From an uncultured Ramlibacter sp. (GTDB lineage: Bacteria > Pseudomonadota > Gammaproteobacteria > Burkholderiales > Burkholderiaceae_C): a stretch of DNA of 64,000 bases. Both the position numbers and the translations under genes were made by a program. The DNA is taken from positions 1-64,000 of the forward strand of contig NZ_CAKZHQ010000047.1 in assembly GCF_936925435.1 (NCBI RefSeq), read 5' to 3'. The notes beneath the pieces are model-generated. The model was not told the origin of the DNA, searched no databases, and saw only the letters and a program-made list of their open reading frames with translations. This document shows, one piece after another, positions 16,273 to 25,614 of this stretch (position 1 is the first letter of the stretch; each line of letters opens with the position of its first letter).

Positions 16273-16806
16273 TTATTCTGCTGTGATGGGGTGCAGGACG
16301 TGGCCCTGGCCGATGGCGCCGTTGCCGGCCAGCACATGGAAGGCCGTGCCCGGCGGCAGCTTGGGCAGGGCCACATCGGGCCGCAGGAATTCCAGCTCCA
16401 GGGCCTGGGTCTGGCCCCGCTCCAGCCATTGCGCCAGGGGCTGGGCCAGGCGCACTGTGTAGCCCTCGGTGCCGCACAGCAGGGCGCAGACCGTGTTGTT
16501 GGCGTCGAGGTCCTGCGTGGCGGGGCGCTGGCCCGGCGGCAGAGGCGACAGCTGCGCCAGCAGTTGGCCATGGAAAGGCCGGTCTGCCGGAAACGCCAAC
16601 ACCGGTGGCGGCTGGCGTGGCCGCAGCTGCCCGATCACCCAGCCCACGACGTTGCCGATCACCGGCAGCCACAGCAGCATCATCAGGGTGCCGACGTCGC
16701 GCAGCGCCGAGGGGTCGGCTGCGCTGTAGCGGACCACCGCCCCCACGACCGACAGGACCACCAGGAGGACGACGATGAGTTTGCGGCGGGGGGTGGTGGC
16801 TTTCAT
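16273..16806 (-). CDS. Membrane protein of unknown function
   Basis: This 177-residue protein has a basic N-terminus (MKATTPRRK), two hydrophobic segments (residues about 9–27 and 38–58), and then a soluble domain of about 115 residues with two cysteines in NTVCALLCGTEGY. I do not recognise a domain. The start at 16806 has CGAG six bases upstream, and an ATG at 16827 is the alternative. It is divergent from the binding-protein gene at 16869. Confidence 0.6.
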   Translation of the reverse strand: MKATTPRRKLIVVLLVVLSVVGAVVRYSAADPSALRDVGTLMMLLWLPVIGNVVGWVIGQLRPRQPPPVLAFPADRPFHGQLLAQLSPLPPGQRPATQDLDANNTVCALLCGTEGYTVRLAQPLAQWLERGQTQALELEFLRPDVALPKLPPGTAFHVLAGNGAIGQGHVLHPITAE

Positions 16807-16868
16807 GGGGCGCTCGAAGGAAGGCATGGATTGTGGCCCAATGGCGCAACGCTTTCCGAAAGGGCACC

Positions 16869-17888
16869 ATGAAGACCGGCTCCATCGTTCTTGCGCTGTC
16901 GTTCCTGCTGGCCAGCGCCGCCCAGGCGCAAAGCGGCGCCATCAACGCCCTGTGCAGCACCGACCAGTCCTGGTGCGAGCTGGCGGCGCAGGAATTCACC
17001 AAGGCCACCGGCATCCGCGTGGCCCAGGCGCACAAGGGCACGGGCGAGGCGGCGGCGCAGTTGCGTGCCGAGGCGGCCAATCCCAAGACCGACATCTGGT
17101 GGGGCGGCACCGGCGACCCCTTCCTGCAATCGGCCGAACTGGGCCTGCTCGAGGCTTATCGCCCGGCCTACATCAATGACCTGCACAGCTGGAGCGTGCG
17201 CCAGTACGCGATGTCGCAGAACATGGTCGGCGGCTTCTACACCAGCGCCATGGGCTTCGGCTACAACACCGAGGTGCTCAAGAAGAAAAAGCTGGCCGAG
17301 CCCAAATGCTGGGCCGATCTGGTCAAGCCCGAGTACAAGGGCGAGATCGAGATATCGCATCCGGCCACCAGCGGCACGGCCTACACCGTGATCGCCGGTC
17401 TGGTGCAGATGATGGGCGAGGAGCCGGCCTTCGACTACCTCAAGAAGCTGCACAAGAACGTCAGCAACTACACCCGCAGCGGCCAGGCCCAGGCGCCCAA
17501 TGTGGCCAAGGGCGAGGTCGGTATCGGCGTGAGCTTCATCTTCGGCTTCGACAAATGGCGCCTGCAGAAGTACCCGGTCAAGACCACGGCGCCGTGCGAG
17601 GGCACGGGCTACGAGGTCGGCGGCATCGCCCTCATCAAGGGCGCGCGCAACATGGCCAACGCCAAGCGCTACTACGACTTCCTCATGAGCCCCGCCGGCC
17701 AGGCCATCGGCGCGAAGGCCGAGAGTTTCCAGTCGCCGGCCAACAAGACCTTCCAGCCCGACCCGCGCATTCCCAACATGGACAACGTGCGCCTGATCAA
17801 GTACGACTTCGAGAAATACGGCAAGGCCGCCGAGCGCAGGCGCCTGATCGACCGCTGGGCCCGCGAGGTCGAGTCGCTGCCGCGCTGA
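16869..17888 (+). CDS. Periplasmic ABC-type substrate-binding protein (iron(III)/polyamine type)
   Basis: This 339-residue family 1 solute-binding protein has a signal peptide (to about residue 20, SAAQAQ). The mature part matches the Fe3+-binding AfuA/FutA-like group: AAQEFTKATGIRVAQAHKG, then KTDIWWGGTGDPFLQSAE and the hinge region TSGTAYTVIAGLVQ. No permease or ATPase lies next to it; its neighbours are an EamA permease and a membrane protein. It is therefore an orphan that must borrow a transporter or act as a sensor or chaperone. Confidence 0.85.
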   Translation: MKTGSIVLALSFLLASAAQAQSGAINALCSTDQSWCELAAQEFTKATGIRVAQAHKGTGEAAAQLRAEAANPKTDIWWGGTGDPFLQSAELGLLEAYRPAYINDLHSWSVRQYAMSQNMVGGFYTSAMGFGYNTEVLKKKKLAEPKCWADLVKPEYKGEIEISHPATSGTAYTVIAGLVQMMGEEPAFDYLKKLHKNVSNYTRSGQAQAPNVAKGEVGIGVSFIFGFDKWRLQKYPVKTTAPCEGTGYEVGGIALIKGARNMANAKRYYDFLMSPAGQAIGAKAESFQSPANKTFQPDPRIPNMDNVRLIKYDFEKYGKAAERRRLIDRWAREVESLPR

Positions 17889-17900
17889 GCGTGCTCAGCG
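17883..17900. terminator. Hairpin across two convergent stop codons
   Basis: CGCTGAG at 17883–17889 pairs with CTCAGCG at 17894–17900 across a CGTG loop. It includes the TGA stops of both convergent genes, which are separated by only six bases. No U-run follows, so termination by this hairpin alone is doubtful. Confidence 0.4.
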
Positions 17901-18731
17901 GGCCCTTGTGCCCACCACGGCCGCGCCGATGATCATGGCCGCGGCCAGCGCGATGCTCCAGGTCAACGGCCGGCCGCTGACCAGCATCAGCAAGGCGGTC
18001 GAGGCCAGTGGCGTGAGGTAGCTCAGGATGCCGATGTGGCGGGCGTCGCCCAGCTTCAAGGCCTTGTCCCAGAGAAAGAAGGCCGCGCCCAGCGGGCCCA
18101 GGCCCATCAGCGCCAGCAGCAGCCAGTCCTGTCCCGACAGCATGGCGGCCGGCTCCAGCGCCCAGTGGCACAGCAGCGAGAGCAGGCCCGAGACCAGGCC
18201 GAACAGGCCGATGGCCGCCGTGGGGAAGGCCTGGACGCGGCGCGTCAGCAGCGAATAGGTGGCCCAGATGACCGCCGAGCCCAGCGCCGGCAGATAGCCC
18301 CAGGACCAGGCTGCGCTGGCGCCGCCTCCCGCACCCAGGATGGCGATGGCGGCACCGGCAAAGCCGGCCAGCGCCGCGGCCACATGGGCGGGCCGCAAGC
18401 GCAACCCCAGGCCGGGCAGCAGCACCGGCGCCAGCACCACGATCAGCAACGGCCACAGGTAGTTGACCAGGTTGGCCTCCACCGCAGGCGCCAGCCGCAG
18501 CGCGATGAACAGCAGGAAGTGGTAACCGAACAGGCCGCAGATGCCCAGGGCCAGGGTCGAGGCCGGCACCCGCCACTGCTTGAACAGAGGCCAGGCCGGA
18601 ATGCTGCCGATCACCAGGGCGATGCCGGTCAGCAGAAAGGGCGGGACGTGCTTGAGGGCCAGGCCCAGCGAGGCCAGACTGGTCCACAGGGCGATCGCGC
18701 CCAGCGCATAAACATTCGCGTGCATGGGCAC
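17895..18731 (-). CDS. EamA/DMT-family permease
   Basis: This 278-residue inner-membrane protein has about ten hydrophobic segments in two EamA repeats. The drug/metabolite transporter pattern is visible (AIALWTSLASLGLALKHVPP at the start; ALGSAVIWATYSLLTRRV opening the second half). Exported compounds are usually amino acids or other metabolites, and the substrate here is unknown. An ATG at 18725 is an alternative start. It follows lipA on the same strand after a 36-base gap. Confidence 0.85.
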   Translation of the reverse strand: MPMHANVYALGAIALWTSLASLGLALKHVPPFLLTGIALVIGSIPAWPLFKQWRVPASTLALGICGLFGYHFLLFIALRLAPAVEANLVNYLWPLLIVVLAPVLLPGLGLRLRPAHVAAALAGFAGAAIAILGAGGGASAAWSWGYLPALGSAVIWATYSLLTRRVQAFPTAAIGLFGLVSGLLSLLCHWALEPAAMLSGQDWLLLALMGLGPLGAAFFLWDKALKLGDARHIGILSYLTPLASTALLMLVSGRPLTWSIALAAAMIIGAAVVGTRAR

Positions 18732-18739
18732 TGACTGTA

Positions 18740-18758
18740 AGCGCGGCGGCGCCGCGCT
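18740..18758 (-). terminator. Possible hairpin terminator after lipA
   Basis: In the gap between lipA and the EamA gene, the sequence from 18740 to 18758 is an inverted repeat: seven GC pairs plus a terminal A-T pair around a GGC loop. No clear T-run is present on the minus strand, so it may only attenuate transcription into the next gene. Confidence 0.35.
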
Positions 18759-18767
18759 CTTGCCGCC

Positions 18768-19757
18768 TTATGTGTTGGCGACGCCGGCAGCGTGGGCCTG
18801 TTCGTCGGCGTGGTAGCTCGAACGCACCATGGCGCCGACGGCGGCGTGGGAGAAGCCCATCTCGTAGGCCTTCTGCTCGAACATCTTGAAGGTGTCGGGG
18901 TGCACATAGCGGCGCACCGGCAGATGGCTCATGCTGGGCGACAGGTACTGGCCGATGGTCAGCATCTCGATGTCGTGCGCGCGCATGTCGCGCATGACCT
19001 GCAGGATCTCCTCGTCGGTCTCACCCAGGCCGACCATGATGCCGCTCTTGGTGGGCACGCCGGGGTGCAGGGCCTTGAACTTCTTGAGCAGATTCAGGCT
19101 GAACTGGTAGTCCGAGCCCGGCCGCGCTTCCTTGTACAGGCGGGGCGTGGTTTCCAGGTTGTGGTTCATCACGTCCGGCGGCGCAGCCTGGAGGATCTCC
19201 AGCGCGCGGTCGTCGCGGCCGCGGAAGTCGGGCACCAGCACCTCGATGGTGGTGCCGGGCGAGAGCTCGCGGATGTTGCGGATGCACTCGACGAAGTGGC
19301 CGGCGCCGCCGTCACGCAGGTCATCGCGGTCGACGCTGGTGATCACCACGTACTTCAGACGCAGCTTGGCGATGGTGCGGGCCAGGTTCAGCGGCTCGTC
19401 CTTGTCCAGCGGGTCGGGCCGGCCGTGGCCGACGTCGCAGAAGGGGCAGCGCCGCGTGCACTTGTCGCCCATGATCATGAAGGTCGCCGTGCCCTTGCCG
19501 AAGCACTCGCCGATGTTGGGGCAGGAGGCTTCCTCGCAGACCGTGTGCAGCTTGTTCTCGCGCAGGATCTGCTTGATCTCGTAAAAGCGCGTGGTGGGCG
19601 AGCCCGCACGCACACGGATCCAGTCCGGCTTCTTGAGCACCTCGGCCTGTTCCACCTTGACCGGGATGCGCGACAGCTTGGCCGCGGCCTTCTGTTTGGC
19701 CAGCGGGTTGTAGTTTTCGCTGCTTTGCGCTTCGCGCACGACGTCGGTGGAGCTCAT
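18768..19757 (-). CDS. lipA: Lipoyl synthase
   Basis: This 329-residue radical-SAM enzyme inserts two sulphur atoms into protein-bound octanoate to make the lipoyl cofactor of pyruvate and 2-oxoglutarate dehydrogenases. Both iron-sulphur clusters are present: the auxiliary-cluster cysteines at 74, 79 and 85 ([12 protein letters not shown]) and the radical-[11 protein letters not shown] at 100–107. The conserved late RSSYHADE supplies the serine ligand. The frame runs on upstream through lipB; the ATG at 19757 agrees with homologues. It is the last gene of dat–DUF493–lipB–lipA. Confidence 0.96.
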   Translation of the reverse strand: MSSTDVVREAQSSENYNPLAKQKAAAKLSRIPVKVEQAEVLKKPDWIRVRAGSPTTRFYEIKQILRENKLHTVCEEASCPNIGECFGKGTATFMIMGDKCTRRCPFCDVGHGRPDPLDKDEPLNLARTIAKLRLKYVVITSVDRDDLRDGGAGHFVECIRNIRELSPGTTIEVLVPDFRGRDDRALEILQAAPPDVMNHNLETTPRLYKEARPGSDYQFSLNLLKKFKALHPGVPTKSGIMVGLGETDEEILQVMRDMRAHDIEMLTIGQYLSPSMSHLPVRRYVHPDTFKMFEQKAYEMGFSHAAVGAMVRSSYHADEQAHAAGVANT

Positions 19758-19765
19758 GGAATCCT

Positions 19766-20434
19766 TCAGGGCGCGAGGTGGACGCTGAGTTTGTGGCCCA
19801 GCACCTGCGCCGCCTCTTGGGGGGTGGTGGAGATGCCGATTGTAGAAAGATCCACGGTTTTCAGCCCGGCGTAGCCGCAGGGGTTGATCCGCGAGAAGGG
19901 TTCCAGGTCCATGGCCACGTTCAGCGCCACCCCGTGGTAAGTGCAGTGTCGGCTGACCTTTAGCCCCAAGGCGGCGATCTTGCCCAGGCCGGCAAAGGGC
20001 TGGCCGGCCGGCTGCGGCCCGGTCAGCGCCTGGTGCGAGAAGGGGGCGTCCAGCCGCACATAGATGCCCGGGGCGCCGGCGACGCGGTGGCCGGTCACGC
20101 CGTAGTGGGCCAGGGTGCGGACCACCGCTTCTTCGACGCGGTAGACGTATTCCTTGACGAAGTAGCCGGCGCGCCGCAGGTCCAGCAGCGGGTAGGCCAC
20201 CACCTGCCCGGGCCCGTGGTAGGTGACCTGGCCGCCGCGGTTGCTGGCCACCACCGGGATGGCTCCCGGGTCCAGCAGGTGCTCGGGCTTGCCGGCCAGG
20301 CCCTGGGTGAAGACCGGCTCGTGTTCGCACAGCCAGAGTTCGTCGGCTGTGGCCTCGCCGCGCGCCGCGGTGAACTCCTGCATGGCCTGGAAGGCCGGCA
20401 GGTAGGCGACCCGGCCGAGGTCGCGCAGTTCCAT
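19766..20434 (-). CDS. lipB: Octanoyl-[ACP]:protein N-octanoyltransferase
   Basis: This 222-residue LipB moves octanoyl groups from acyl carrier protein to lipoyl domains, the step before LipA. The catalytic Lys (GKIAALG, Lys152) and Cys (INPCGYAG, Cys186) are in place, and the [12 protein letters not shown] substrate loop is intact at about 66–77. ATG at 20434 is preferred over an adjoining TTG at 20437. Its GGAGG ribosome binding site is one arm of a nine-base-pair hairpin, so translation may be held down by mRNA folding. Confidence 0.95.
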   Translation of the reverse strand: MELRDLGRVAYLPAFQAMQEFTAARGEATADELWLCEHEPVFTQGLAGKPEHLLDPGAIPVVASNRGGQVTYHGPGQVVAYPLLDLRRAGYFVKEYVYRVEEAVVRTLAHYGVTGHRVAGAPGIYVRLDAPFSHQALTGPQPAGQPFAGLGKIAALGLKVSRHCTYHGVALNVAMDLEPFSRINPCGYAGLKTVDLSTIGISTTPQEAAQVLGHKLSVHLAP

Positions 20435-20521
20435 CAAGCCTCCGACAGGCCGCCCTTAGGAGGCTTGGGCCCCCTCGGGGGGCAGCGCGTACACGCAGTG
20501 ACAAGCGTGGGGGCCGTCATT
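20435..20521 (-). repeat. Intergenic palindromic element covering the lipB ribosome binding site
   Basis: The 87-base gap between DUF493 and lipB holds two inverted repeats. CAAGCCTCC at 20435–20443 and GGAGGCTTG at 20459–20467 form a perfect nine-pair stem with a 15-base loop. Next to it, from about 20468, a C-run and G-run form a second GC hairpin. In the lipB mRNA the first stem holds the GGAGG and ends next to the ATG. The composition resembles intergenic repeats I have seen in related genomes, which is recollection and unchecked. Confidence 0.6.
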
Positions 20522-20824
20522 TCAGAGCACGACCTTGACCATCGGGTGCGCCGACAACGCCCGGTACAGGTCGTCCAACTGCTCGCGGCTGGTGGCGGTG
20601 ACGGTGACGGTCACGCCCAGGTACTTGCCGCCCTTGCTGTCGCGCAGCTGCACATTGGCGGCATCGAAGTTCGGGTCGAACTGCCCGGCGATCTGGGTCA
20701 CGGCATGGACGAAGCCCTCTGCGTTGATGCCCATCACCTTGATGGGAAACAGCGAGGGGTAATCGATCAGCGAGTCCTTGCGGGCTGCCGGTTCGGGGGC
20801 GGGCGGATGGATGGAGGCGCTCAT
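20522..20824 (-). CDS. DUF493 (YbeD) family protein
   Basis: This 100-residue cytosolic protein contains YPSLFPIKVMGINAEGFVHAV and KGGKYLGVTVTVTATSREQLD, the YbeD/DUF493 ACT-like ferredoxin fold. YbeD lies next to lipB in many proteobacteria and its role is not settled. A regulatory link to lipoate or amino acid metabolism is only inferred from position. It starts two bases after the aminotransferase stop. Confidence 0.9.
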   Translation of the reverse strand: MSASIHPPAPEPAARKDSLIDYPSLFPIKVMGINAEGFVHAVTQIAGQFDPNFDAANVQLRDSKGGKYLGVTVTVTATSREQLDDLYRALSAHPMVKVVL

Positions 20825-20826
20825 GG

Positions 20827-21714
20827 TCAGGAAGTCTGTTTGGCGCGCTGGTACAGCGCGTGCAGCTGCTGGTAGATGGGGCCGGGTTGCCCGTTTCCAA
20901 CCGGCCGGCCGTCCAGCAGGGTGACGGGCAGCACCTCCTTGGTGGCCGAGGACAGCAGGATTTCGTCGGCCGCCAGCACCTCGTCGCGCGGGATCCGGCG
21001 CAGCTCGAAGCCTATGCCGGCGTCCCGGCACAGCTGCTCGATCAGGCCGTAGCGGATGCCTTCGAGCACCAGGTTGTCGCGCGGCGCGCCCATGACCACA
21101 CCGTCCTTGATCACCCAGACGTTGCTGGCCGCGGCTTCGGACAGGAAGCCGTCACGGAACATCACCGTCTCGACCGCGCCCTCGTCGGCGCTGAGCTGGC
21201 GCGCCAGAACGGCAGCGGCCAGGCTGGTGGTCTTGATGTGGGCCTTTTCCCAGCGGAAGTCGTCGGCCGTCACGCAGGCCACGCCCTTGGCACGGTCGGC
21301 CTCCGAGTAGATGGCCATGCGGTTGCTGGTGGCGAACACCGTGGGCGTCAGGCCGGGCGGCATGACATGGTCGCGCATGGCCACGCCGCGGGTGATCTGG
21401 ATGTACACCATTTGGTTGGTATTTTCGGCTGTAGCCCCCGTCGAATGGGCATAGGCCGCTATCAATTTGATAACAAGCGCGTGCCATTGCGCATGCGTCT
21501 TGGGGTTGGTGATGCGCAGTTCGGCCAGGCTGCGGTCGAGCCGGGCCATGTGCTCGGCAAAGCGGAAGGGCTTGCCGTTGTACGCCGGCACGACCTCGTA
21601 GACGCCGTCGCCAAAGATGAAGCCGCGGTCCAGGACGCTGACCTTGGCATCGCGCAGGGTGCTGAATTCGCCGTTGAGGTAACAGGGCAGGGAAGGGATG
21701 GAGGTGTCGCTCAT
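20827..21714 (-). CDS. dat: D-amino-acid aminotransferase (class IV, PLP)
   Basis: This 295-residue fold-type IV aminotransferase probably interconverts D-alanine and D-glutamate. It begins with LPCYLNGEFSTLRDAKVSVL and DRGFIFGDGVYEVVP. The PLP lysine is Lys161 in KAHIKTTSL. The late SEAAASNVWVIKDG and SSATKEVLPV are family motifs. Residues 81–97, between an alpha helix and the YIQITRG strand, are encoded by repeat copy R4, where homologues have a short loop. It heads the lip cluster and overlaps the metallo-hydrolase gene by four bases. Confidence 0.9.
   Translation of the reverse strand: MSDTSIPSLPCYLNGEFSTLRDAKVSVLDRGFIFGDGVYEVVPAYNGKPFRFAEHMARLDRSLAELRITNPKTHAQWHALVIKLIAAYAHSTGATAENTNQMVYIQITRGVAMRDHVMPPGLTPTVFATSNRMAIYSEADRAKGVACVTADDFRWEKAHIKTTSLAAAVLARQLSADEGAVETVMFRDGFLSEAAASNVWVIKDGVVMGAPRDNLVLEGIRYGLIEQLCRDAGIGFELRRIPRDEVLAADEILLSSATKEVLPVTLLDGRPVGNGQPGPIYQQLHALYQRAKQTS
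21426..21474 (-). repeat. Dispersed 49-base repeat, copy R4 (inside the aminotransferase gene)
   Basis: On the minus strand the copy begins GTTATCAAATTGATAGC and continues to GGGGGCTACAGCCG. CCCATT.GACGGGGGCT in its middle matches R1 at 15 of 16 positions. It is read in frame as residues 81–97 of the aminotransferase (about IKLIAAYAHSTGATAEN). Confidence 0.65.
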
Positions 21715-22763
21715 GGTGTTGATTGTCCCGTTTTCGCCGTGTCCCCGCGGCGCGGCAGGTGGCGGGTTTCGCCGATCTGAAGCAGGAAGAACGCGTCCTC
21801 GGGCAGGCCCCGGTCGCTGCGGGCCTGGGCCAGCTCCCGCGGCGGCTGGTCCAGAGACTCGTCGCTGAGGTTGAAGGTGCCCCAGTGCACACCGATGCTG
21901 CGCCTGGCGCCCAGGTCCAGGTGGACCTGGACTGCCTCTGCCGGGTTGACGTGCTGGTCCTTCATGAACCAGCGCGGCTCGCAGGCGCCGATGGCGATCA
22001 GCGCGGCGTCGAAGCCGCCGTCCTGCTGGCGGCCGGCGAAGCGCTCGCGCGTGGCGCTGAAGTCGCGGCTGTAGCCGGTGTCGCCGCTGAAATACCAGTG
22101 GAAGTCCGGCGCGAACACGGCCCAGCCGCCCCACAGCGTGCGCTGCCTGTCGCCCAGCACGCGGTTCGACCAGTGCTGCACGGGGGTGAAGACGAAATCG
22201 ACACCGCCGTGCGTGTGCGACTCCCACCAGTCCAGTTCGACCGCGTTGCTGATGCCCTGCCTGGCCATCCAGGCCTTGATGCCCAGCGGCACCAGGAACA
22301 GCGTCCGGCCGCCGCTGCGCTTGTCGAGTGCGACCACGCTGGCATGGTCCAGATGGTCGTAGTGGTTGTGCGACAGCACGACCACATCGATCGGCGGCAG
22401 ATCGTCCAGGGCCACACCCGGCGGTTGCGCGCGCAGCGGGCCGGCGAACTGCACGGGCGAGGCGCGCCGGCTGAACACCGGGTCGGTCAGCACATTGAGG
22501 CCGCCGGCCTGCATGAGCATGGTGGCGTGGCCGACCCAGGTGGCGGCGGGCGCCCGTGTGCCGCCGGCGTTGTCGCGCAGGCCTTGCAGATCGGGCTGGA
22601 CGACGGGCGTGGGCGCCTGCGGCGGCCGCGGCAGGCCCTGGCGGCGCGCTTGGCGCTGCCAGCGCAGCACCTCGCCCAGCGACTTGCCGACCTGGCTGCC
22701 GTCGGTGTTGGTGAAGCCCTTGGGTGTGTGGTGCCGCCTGTCGTTGGCGCCGGGCGCCGTCAT
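21711..22763 (-). CDS. Metallo-beta-lactamase-fold hydrolase (NAPE-PLD/UlaG-like)
   Basis: This 350-residue predicted metal hydrolase has the zinc motif LSHNHYDHLD at about residues 129–138, TWVGHATMLMQ before it, FSGDTGYSRDF (metal-bridging Asp) and a final GVHWGTFNL (His ligand). This is the layout of the N-acyl-phosphatidylethanolamine phospholipase D-like group. The substrate in bacteria is not known. It overlaps both neighbours by four bases, so it is translationally coupled to the CopD-like gene and to dat. Confidence 0.88.
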   Translation of the reverse strand: MTAPGANDRRHHTPKGFTNTDGSQVGKSLGEVLRWQRQARRQGLPRPPQAPTPVVQPDLQGLRDNAGGTRAPAATWVGHATMLMQAGGLNVLTDPVFSRRASPVQFAGPLRAQPPGVALDDLPPIDVVVLSHNHYDHLDHASVVALDKRSGGRTLFLVPLGIKAWMARQGISNAVELDWWESHTHGGVDFVFTPVQHWSNRVLGDRQRTLWGGWAVFAPDFHWYFSGDTGYSRDFSATRERFAGRQQDGGFDAALIAIGACEPRWFMKDQHVNPAEAVQVHLDLGARRSIGVHWGTFNLSDESLDQPPRELAQARSDRGLPEDAFFLLQIGETRHLPRRGDTAKTGQSTP

Positions 22764-23203
22764 CGCCAGAGCAGCACCGCGGCGATCGCCAGCCAGCCCA
22801 GGCCCAGGTTGAGTTTGGCCAGCAGGGTGATCTGGCCCATGCGCCGGCCGGCCTCGGGCCAGTCGGCCGCCGCCACTGCCGCCTTCATGCGGCGCCAGGG
22901 TGCAAAAAAGATGTGGCCGAAGACCAGCACCATCGCAATGCCCAGGCCGGCCATGGCGTGCCAGCCTGGCGGCGGCTTGCCTCCCGCGGCCAGCAACAGC
23001 GGCACGCCGGTGGCCAGCAAGACCACAATGCTGATGGCCACCACGCTGAAGAAGCGGCGCAGCACGGCTGCCAGCATCGGCAGCCTCACGGGCGGCTGCA
23101 ATTGCTCACTCACCGGCACGCGCAAGGCCAGCACCATGAAGGCCATGCCGCCCATCCAGAAAATGGCGGCGGCGAGGTGGAAAAACAGCAGGAGGTTGCG
23201 CAT
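22760..23203 (-). CDS. CopD-like four-helix membrane protein
   Basis: This 147-residue protein has four hydrophobic segments. It opens MRNLLLFFHLAAAIFWMGGM, where His9 and Trp16 are typical of the CopD/YkoY-like group. Later GHIFFAPWRRMKAAV lies in a loop. Relatives include copper resistance protein D and unnamed membrane proteins, and no copper genes are next to it. It is first in the unit leading to dat and lipA. Confidence 0.75.
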   Translation of the reverse strand: MRNLLLFFHLAAAIFWMGGMAFMVLALRVPVSEQLQPPVRLPMLAAVLRRFFSVVAISIVVLLATGVPLLLAAGGKPPPGWHAMAGLGIAMVLVFGHIFFAPWRRMKAAVAAADWPEAGRRMGQITLLAKLNLGLGWLAIAAVLLWR

Positions 23204-23241
23204 GGGTGGCCTTGGAAATGAGGGAGCGCGGTCATTGTGGC

Positions 23242-23338
23242 GTCACTTGTGACCTGCAGGCTAAAACACCTTATCAAGCAGCCAAGTCTGACTTCGCTGG
23301 TCAGATTGAAGGAAAAGCAGGGGGTTTCTACTTATAAT
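23242..23338 (+). promoter_or_regulatory. ATP synthase operon promoter region with two inverted repeats
   Basis: TATAAT at 23333–23338 is a perfect -10. The nearest -35-like sequence, TTGAAG at 23306–23311, is 21 bases away, too far for a classic promoter. GTCACTTGTGAC at 23242–23253 is a perfect palindrome. TCTGAC (23287–23292) and GTCAGA (23300–23305) form another inverted repeat just before the -35-like element, where an activator could bind. Confidence 0.5.
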
Positions 23339-23385
23339 CAGTGGCTTTGTTGAATTTCAGGGCCAACACGCGAGGCGGCATTCCA

Positions 23386-23865
23386 ATGAAAAAAATAGCC
23401 CCGCTGCCTGAAATAGAAGACGAACAGCCCCCTGTCACGCCGCTCACCGCCGAAGAGGCGCGCCGGTTGCGTGAAAGAAACCCCCAGGTCTCCCCCTGGT
23501 GGGTGATCGGGTGGCAGTCGGTTGTGGGGGCCGGGGTGGCGATTGCCGCCTGGGCCCTGAGCGGGAGGCAAAACGTTGGGTGGTCCGCCGGGTATGGCGC
23601 GCTGGCCGTGGTGATTCCCGCGGCCATTTTTGCGCGGGGGCTGACCGGACGTTTCGCTTCGCTCAACCCGGCTGCCGCGGCCGCCGGGTTCATGGTCTGG
23701 GAGATGGTCAAAGTGGCCTTGACGGTGGCGATGCTGTTCGCCGCGCCAAGGCTGGTAACGGACCTGAGCTGGCCGGCAATGCTGGTCGGCCTGGTGGTGA
23801 CGATGCAGGTGTATTGGGGCGCGCTGGTTTTGGCGCCCCGAAAATCGAAACGAACTGACGAGTAA
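23386..23865 (+). CDS. atpI: ATP synthase assembly protein I
   Basis: This 159-residue membrane protein has a charged N-terminal tail (to about residue 35, EEARRLRERNPQ) and four hydrophobic helices. AtpI helps insert or assemble the c-ring and is usually first in the operon, as here. A GTG start at 23341 is possible, but the ATG at 23386 has GAGG nine bases upstream and leaves room for the leader. It lies six bases before atpB. Confidence 0.85.
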   Translation: MKKIAPLPEIEDEQPPVTPLTAEEARRLRERNPQVSPWWVIGWQSVVGAGVAIAAWALSGRQNVGWSAGYGALAVVIPAAIFARGLTGRFASLNPAAAAAGFMVWEMVKVALTVAMLFAAPRLVTDLSWPAMLVGLVVTMQVYWGALVLAPRKSKRTDE

Positions 23866-23871
23866 CAACAG

Positions 23872-25075
<1,204 letters not shown>

Positions 25076-25132
25076 GCATCCAGCGGCCCATGTCATTTCC
25101 CTGGCGCCAGCGCCGGGGTGAAGGATGAAAAA

Positions 25133-25603
25133 GTGAGCATCACCGGTACCCTGATCATTCAGATGATCGTGTTCCTGATCCTGGTCGGGTTCACGATGAA
25201 GTTCGTGTGGCCGCCGATCGCCGCCGCGCTCGACGAGCGTGCAGCGAAGATCGCCGATGGCCTGGCTGCCGCCGACAAGGCCAAGTCCGAGCTGTCCGCC
25301 GCCAACCAGCGCGTGGAAGCCGAGCTGGCGAAGTCGCGCAACGAGACCGCTGCGCTGCTGGCCGATGCCGAGCGCCGCGCCCAGGTCATCGTCGAGGAGG
25401 CCAAGGGCCGCGCCACGGAAGAGGGCAGCAAGATCGTTGCCGCCGCCCGTGTCGAAGCCGAGCAGCAGAGCGTCAAGGCCCGCGAGGCCCTGCGCGAGCA
25501 GGTCGCCGCACTGGCCGTCAAGGGCGCAGAGCAGATTCTCCGCAAGGAAGTCAACGCCGGCGTTCACGCCGAGCTGCTCAGCCGCCTCAAGACCGAGCTG
25601 TAA
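25133..25603 (+). CDS. atpF: ATP synthase F0 subunit b
   Basis: This 156-residue peripheral stalk protein has one N-terminal membrane helix ([18 protein letters not shown]) and a long alanine/lysine/glutamate-rich coiled coil. The GTG at 25133 is chosen because GAAGGA lies seven bases upstream and homologues begin SITGTLI. An in-frame GTG at 25118 would add five residues. It ends 11 bases before atpH. Confidence 0.94.
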   Translation: MSITGTLIIQMIVFLILVGFTMKFVWPPIAAALDERAAKIADGLAAADKAKSELSAANQRVEAELAKSRNETAALLADAERRAQVIVEEAKGRATEEGSKIVAAARVEAEQQSVKAREALREQVAALAVKGAEQILRKEVNAGVHAELLSRLKTEL

Positions 25604-25614
25604 GAAGGTAGACC

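Noticed and set aside
18768..20504. A single frame joining lipA to upstream sequence through the lipB region
   Set aside because: The part before 19757 is lipB in another frame; LipA begins at MSSTDVV, and lipB has its own conserved residues and start.
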